A stretch of 64,000 nucleotides of DNA from Terasakiella brassicae. Lineage in GTDB: Bacteria; Pseudomonadota; Alphaproteobacteria; Rhodospirillales; Terasakiellaceae. Both the position numbers and the translations under genes were made by a program. A model generated the notes under the pieces. That model did not search any database and was not told the DNA's origin. It saw only the letters and a program-made list of their open reading frames with translations. The stretch lies in NCBI RefSeq assembly GCF_014641495.1, contig NZ_BMHV01000003.1, forward strand, positions 1 to 64,000, given 5' to 3'. The number at the start of each line of letters is the position of its first letter. Position 1 is the first letter of the stretch. This document shows positions 61,371 through 64,000 of this stretch, piece by piece.

Positions 61371-62999
61371 TCAGCCTCTCGCATAGATTTTGTCGAACTG
61401 TCCGCAAAAAACGGCGAGATCGTGTGAAAATTGTTTCTGCCAATTGCCTTCGCTTAGATTGGTCTGATCAAGACGTTCGAGAAAGGCCTCGATATCGCGC
61501 GCGACATCCAGCAGAAGAGCGGCCCCCAAGGAGAAGGCCTGAACCAGATCGGGAGATTGAGACACATCATCCTTAAAGCCTTTGCGCGATAATCCGCTAT
61601 AGGCTTTTTGTGCATTTTGCATAAGCTGGGCGATATCCTGGCCAACATTTTCGCTTTTTTGTACCAGTTCGATGAAATGATCGGCAATCCGTCTGGAATG
61701 GAGTTGCACGACATTGTCCTGATCCGGGGTTGTATCCAGTCCCAAATGTTCAGATAAGGGGGAAAAATCGATGCGGGGGTCCAGTTTCAGCATGACGGAA
61801 ATCGTTTCGTGCGAGCGTGCCAGAGCCAGGGCATGCAGGCTGGCATAGATGCTGCGTTCAATATGATGACTTAGGTTTTGGTAAGTGATTTGACGATCCT
61901 GATAGGTTTCTTCCGGTCCTTGCGCGATGATCTCTTTTAATTGCAGGGAGCCTTGTTGTTTGCGCAAGGCTTGTGTCAATCTGGCTTGAGTTTTGGTAAA
62001 AATGTTGGCGCGTAAAATCGATAAAGGTAAGCGTAATGCCAATTCACCTGCCCCTAAAAGGTTTTCAAGGTGGGATGTTTCCTGTTTGTTGAGGAATTTG
62101 ACCTGATCGACCGGGGGGGAGCTTAATTGCATCAACGGCGATATGGTTTCTGAAACACTGTCCAATGTTTCAGACAGAATATCCGGGTCGATTTCGCCTG
62201 CCTCACGATTAGATCCGATGGTGCAGGCATAGTTCAGTGCCATAAGACTGCGGGCACTTTCCACTGCCTGAATGGCACGGATGAAGGTGGATAAAACACT
62301 ATCAAATGTCTTGAAATCGACGCCTTTATCCTCATCGACGGAGGCCTCTTGCCAGAATTCTAAAATCATAGGGTCGTCAATCGCATCCACATCATCGGCG
62401 CAAAAGGCGAGAATTTTACGAAATTTGCGTTGTGATTGGGCGGTGGGCAGATGTTCGCGCAAATAGGCATAGACAAGACGCGATAGGGCATTGGCGGCTT
62501 CGGACACGGATTTGCGACTTAAATCACCGACGAGCATGGTTTGAAAAATATCATCAATATCGCAATATCCCAACGCGGTGAGTAAAAATTCCATCATGGC
62601 CGACAAGACAGGCATGCGGCTGAACTGAATGGCAAAACCACCGTCACTATATTGAATTTGCAGACCATTGGTGTCGATGGTCAGCCGACCCCCGTCATAG
62701 CTTTGCAGGGCGCAATGGCAATACTGGCGGAAATTGGTGCTATGGGCGGCTCCGCTATCCCAAAACAGGAATTCATAACGACCTTTTTGCGGGGAAAGAT
62801 CATGGGCGCAGACAATCAGGTGGCACAATTCCATGATCGGTGTGGCGTAGGTGCGACAGACCACCATCTTGCCCAACTCGCGGCATACATTGGGGGGGAA
62901 CTTGGGCTCGCCGTTGATTTCACTTTCCGATATTGTATGTAAAACAGCACTCAGTTCACTGCTTTTGCCTGATTCCAGCAATAATTCTTCTGATCCCAT
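61371..62999 (-). CDS. Unknown large soluble protein, first gene of three-gene operon
   Basis: The protein has 542 residues with no membrane span or signal peptide. The N-terminal ~150 residues are beta-rich and unusually rich in cysteine and histidine (CRELGKMVVCRTYATPIMELC, then HLIVCAHD; FRQYCHCALQSYDGG). The remaining ~390 residues are almost all helical with many short repeats of leucine and alanine. It might be a scaffold or regulatory protein for the S16-like membrane protein made downstream. No family is recognised. Confidence 0.6.
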   Translation of the reverse strand: MGSEELLLESGKSSELSAVLHTISESEINGEPKFPPNVCRELGKMVVCRTYATPIMELCHLIVCAHDLSPQKGRYEFLFWDSGAAHSTNFRQYCHCALQSYDGGRLTIDTNGLQIQYSDGGFAIQFSRMPVLSAMMEFLLTALGYCDIDDIFQTMLVGDLSRKSVSEAANALSRLVYAYLREHLPTAQSQRKFRKILAFCADDVDAIDDPMILEFWQEASVDEDKGVDFKTFDSVLSTFIRAIQAVESARSLMALNYACTIGSNREAGEIDPDILSETLDSVSETISPLMQLSSPPVDQVKFLNKQETSHLENLLGAGELALRLPLSILRANIFTKTQARLTQALRKQQGSLQLKEIIAQGPEETYQDRQITYQNLSHHIERSIYASLHALALARSHETISVMLKLDPRIDFSPLSEHLGLDTTPDQDNVVQLHSRRIADHFIELVQKSENVGQDIAQLMQNAQKAYSGLSRKGFKDDVSQSPDLVQAFSLGAALLLDVARDIEAFLERLDQTNLSEGNWQKQFSHDLAVFCGQFDKIYARG

Positions 63000-63190
63000 A
63001 ACGGTCCGTTCCTTGAATGTCTTTTCGCTATTGTAGTGAAAAACATGCCTTGGTCTAGGTCTGGTCGTATTTTTAAGAATACTATGAAAGGATTAGGGCG
63101 ATTTTTTATTCGCACTCAACAGATTGCGTCCATTTCCCTTGACATGGTAAAGCGCGCACCCCGCACAGTGAAGAAGATTCATCCATGTTT

Positions 63191-63754
63191 TTACCAGCTT
63201 TGACCATTGCGGGGTCCAAAATCATCAAGGGATCGGTCTGCGGGATTGCCGCGTAGATCATCGGATAAATTTTCCCACTTGCCTTGTCCTTGTCTGCGAC
63301 CACGTTCGATCGGTTGTCTCGGCCAGTCAGGTTGCAGGTCGGAATCAAAATCGGGTTGACGGTCCCAGCGGTTAGAGATCAGATACCAAGGGATGTTGCG
63401 TTCACGACAGGCAATTGCGGTTCCATTGTACCAGTCTGAATTGACCATGACACTGTGACGAAACCGCCGACAATCGCGGTCCCGGCGATCACGGACATCA
63501 CCGGTGGGGCGAATGCGGGCACTGACACCTGCGTACCACCTTGTCGTTAAACCGTTTTCAGAAAAGAACAGGGCTTTTTCTATTTCGCTATTCATTTTTA
63601 CTTCGTCACGGACATCAAGATCCAGACCGGCCTCAGAAGACAGAATAGATCCGATATCGCTGCCCATAACTTCGCCGGGACGTAAAGGGCCGGTCGTTTG
63701 ACAGGCGCTGAGAAAAGCGACTGCTAAAAAGGGGAGAACAAGTTTTTTAATCAT
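63191..63754 (-). CDS. Lipoprotein with 17-kDa-antigen-like C-terminal domain
   Basis: The protein has 187 residues from the ATG at 63754. The lipobox LSAC at Cys18 (AFLSACQTT) follows a short signal. From about 60 to 135 it has the pattern of the 17-kDa surface antigen family (RDCRRFRHSVMVNSDWYNGT, then AIACRERNIPW). An Arg/Asp/Trp-rich tail of about 50 residues follows. It is probably an outer-membrane lipoprotein. The first twelve codons of a longer frame are rejected because the signal would be internal. Confidence 0.7.
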   Translation of the reverse strand: MIKKLVLPFLAVAFLSACQTTGPLRPGEVMGSDIGSILSSEAGLDLDVRDEVKMNSEIEKALFFSENGLTTRWYAGVSARIRPTGDVRDRRDRDCRRFRHSVMVNSDWYNGTAIACRERNIPWYLISNRWDRQPDFDSDLQPDWPRQPIERGRRQGQGKWENLSDDLRGNPADRSLDDFGPRNGQSW

Positions 63755-63792
63755 CTTACAGACCTCGTCTTTGATATAGGCTTTTCGCATAG

Positions 63793-64000
63793 CTACGCAT
63801 CCCAGCTTGCGAAGGTTTTGGTGTCTTTGCTGACGCGACTTAAATAGGTTTTGGTTTCTGCATAGGGCAGATTTTCTTGCAGGTATTGATAAATTTGTTG
63901 GGCGTTCATTGTGTTTATTTTTTGAATGGCCGGTTTTAATTTCATTTTTCCGGTAAAGGCCTTTGCCACATTGCCGGGTCCGGTGTTGTAGGCGGAAATC
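63793..64000 (-). CDS. Lytic murein transglycosylase, C-terminal end (cut by window edge)
   Basis: Sixty-eight codons are readable up to a TAG at 63793. The sequence ISAYNTGPGNVAKAFTG is the lysozyme-fold end of SLT/MltC-type transglycosylases, and NAQQIYQYLQENLPYAETKT, then YLSRVSKD, is the MltC-like tail. These enzymes cut peptidoglycan to anhydro-muropeptides. The start and catalytic Glu lie outside the window. Confidence 0.8.
   Translation of the reverse strand, partial: ISAYNTGPGNVAKAFTGKMKLKPAIQKINTMNAQQIYQYLQENLPYAETKTYLSRVSKDTKTFASWDA

Overview
This window is a piece of an alphaproteobacterial chromosome of moderate GC content. The gene content and order suggest a marine Rhodospirillales-type lineage; this is inferred from synteny and protein character, not from a 16S gene. 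The blocks that support it are secA-parvulin-argJ-mutT, zapA-6S RNA-formyltetrahydrofolate cyclo-ligase, yebC-ruvCAB-ybgC-tolQRAB-pal-cpoB-tilS-ftsH-folP-glmM, a DUF2336 protein, and a ROSE-type RNA thermometer ahead of a small heat-shock gene. No rRNA, tRNA, CRISPR array or prophage was seen.

Layout. 1-730 is an accessory scar: the end of an IS3-family element has cut off the 3' end of a small membrane-protein gene. 1-3.5 kb also holds an unknown small gene and a two-gene operon pairing an N-acyl amino acid synthase-like acyltransferase (fused to a cyclic-nucleotide-binding/winged-helix module) with a carboxyl-methyltransferase-like enzyme. 4-7.1 kb is an overlapping pair: a glutathione-synthetase-like ATP-grasp enzyme and a large protein fusing an N-formylglutamate amidohydrolase domain to a DUF1704/MATCAP-type metallopeptidase domain. 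7.1-11.5 kb holds a CHASE4 histidine kinase, a DUF2892 membrane protein with a Crp/Fnr regulator, a solute-binding protein and a cytochrome c. 11.5-18 kb is housekeeping (secA, periplasmic parvulin, argJ, mutT, inositol monophosphatase). 18.1-21.6 kb is an envelope module: an OmpA-like protein, a MotA/TolQ/ExbB-type channel and a MotB/OmpA-type stator-like partner.

21.7-36.9 kb is mixed metabolism and transport: a drug-type MFS pump, asparaginase, cyaY, rpmE, a DUF2336 protein, hsp20 with its RNA thermometer, guaC, a pentapeptide protein, an NreB-like metal pump with a histidine-rich tail, psuG, a SUMF1-like lipoprotein, hisG, efp, a solute-binding protein, thiE and gap. 37-39.5 kb carries a coiled-coil gene coupled to zapA, 6S RNA, formyltetrahydrofolate cyclo-ligase and a YmdB-type phosphodiesterase. 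39.6-41.8 kb is a chemoreceptor. 42-59.6 kb is a nearly continuous plus-strand core block: recombination (ruvCAB), the Tol-Pal machine, tRNA lysidine synthetase, FtsH, folate, peptidoglycan precursor, thiamine, molybdopterin and NAD kinase genes. The minus strand from 59.6 to 64 kb carries a tightly coupled operon of three unrecognised genes, a 17-kDa-antigen-like lipoprotein and the end of a lytic transglycosylase gene.

The best candidates for undescribed biology are: (a) the three-gene operon 59579-62999, whose membrane-anchored last protein carries what reads as a Lon/S16-like domain with a possible Ser-Lys dyad; (b) the acyltransferase-cNMP fusion with its methyltransferase; (c) the ATP-grasp plus amidohydrolase-metallopeptidase pair; and (d) the stator-like envelope module. 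The ROSE thermometer and 6S RNA are the best supported non-coding features. Starts were moved inward from the longest possible ORF wherever a ribosome binding site, signal peptide or family start supported it.
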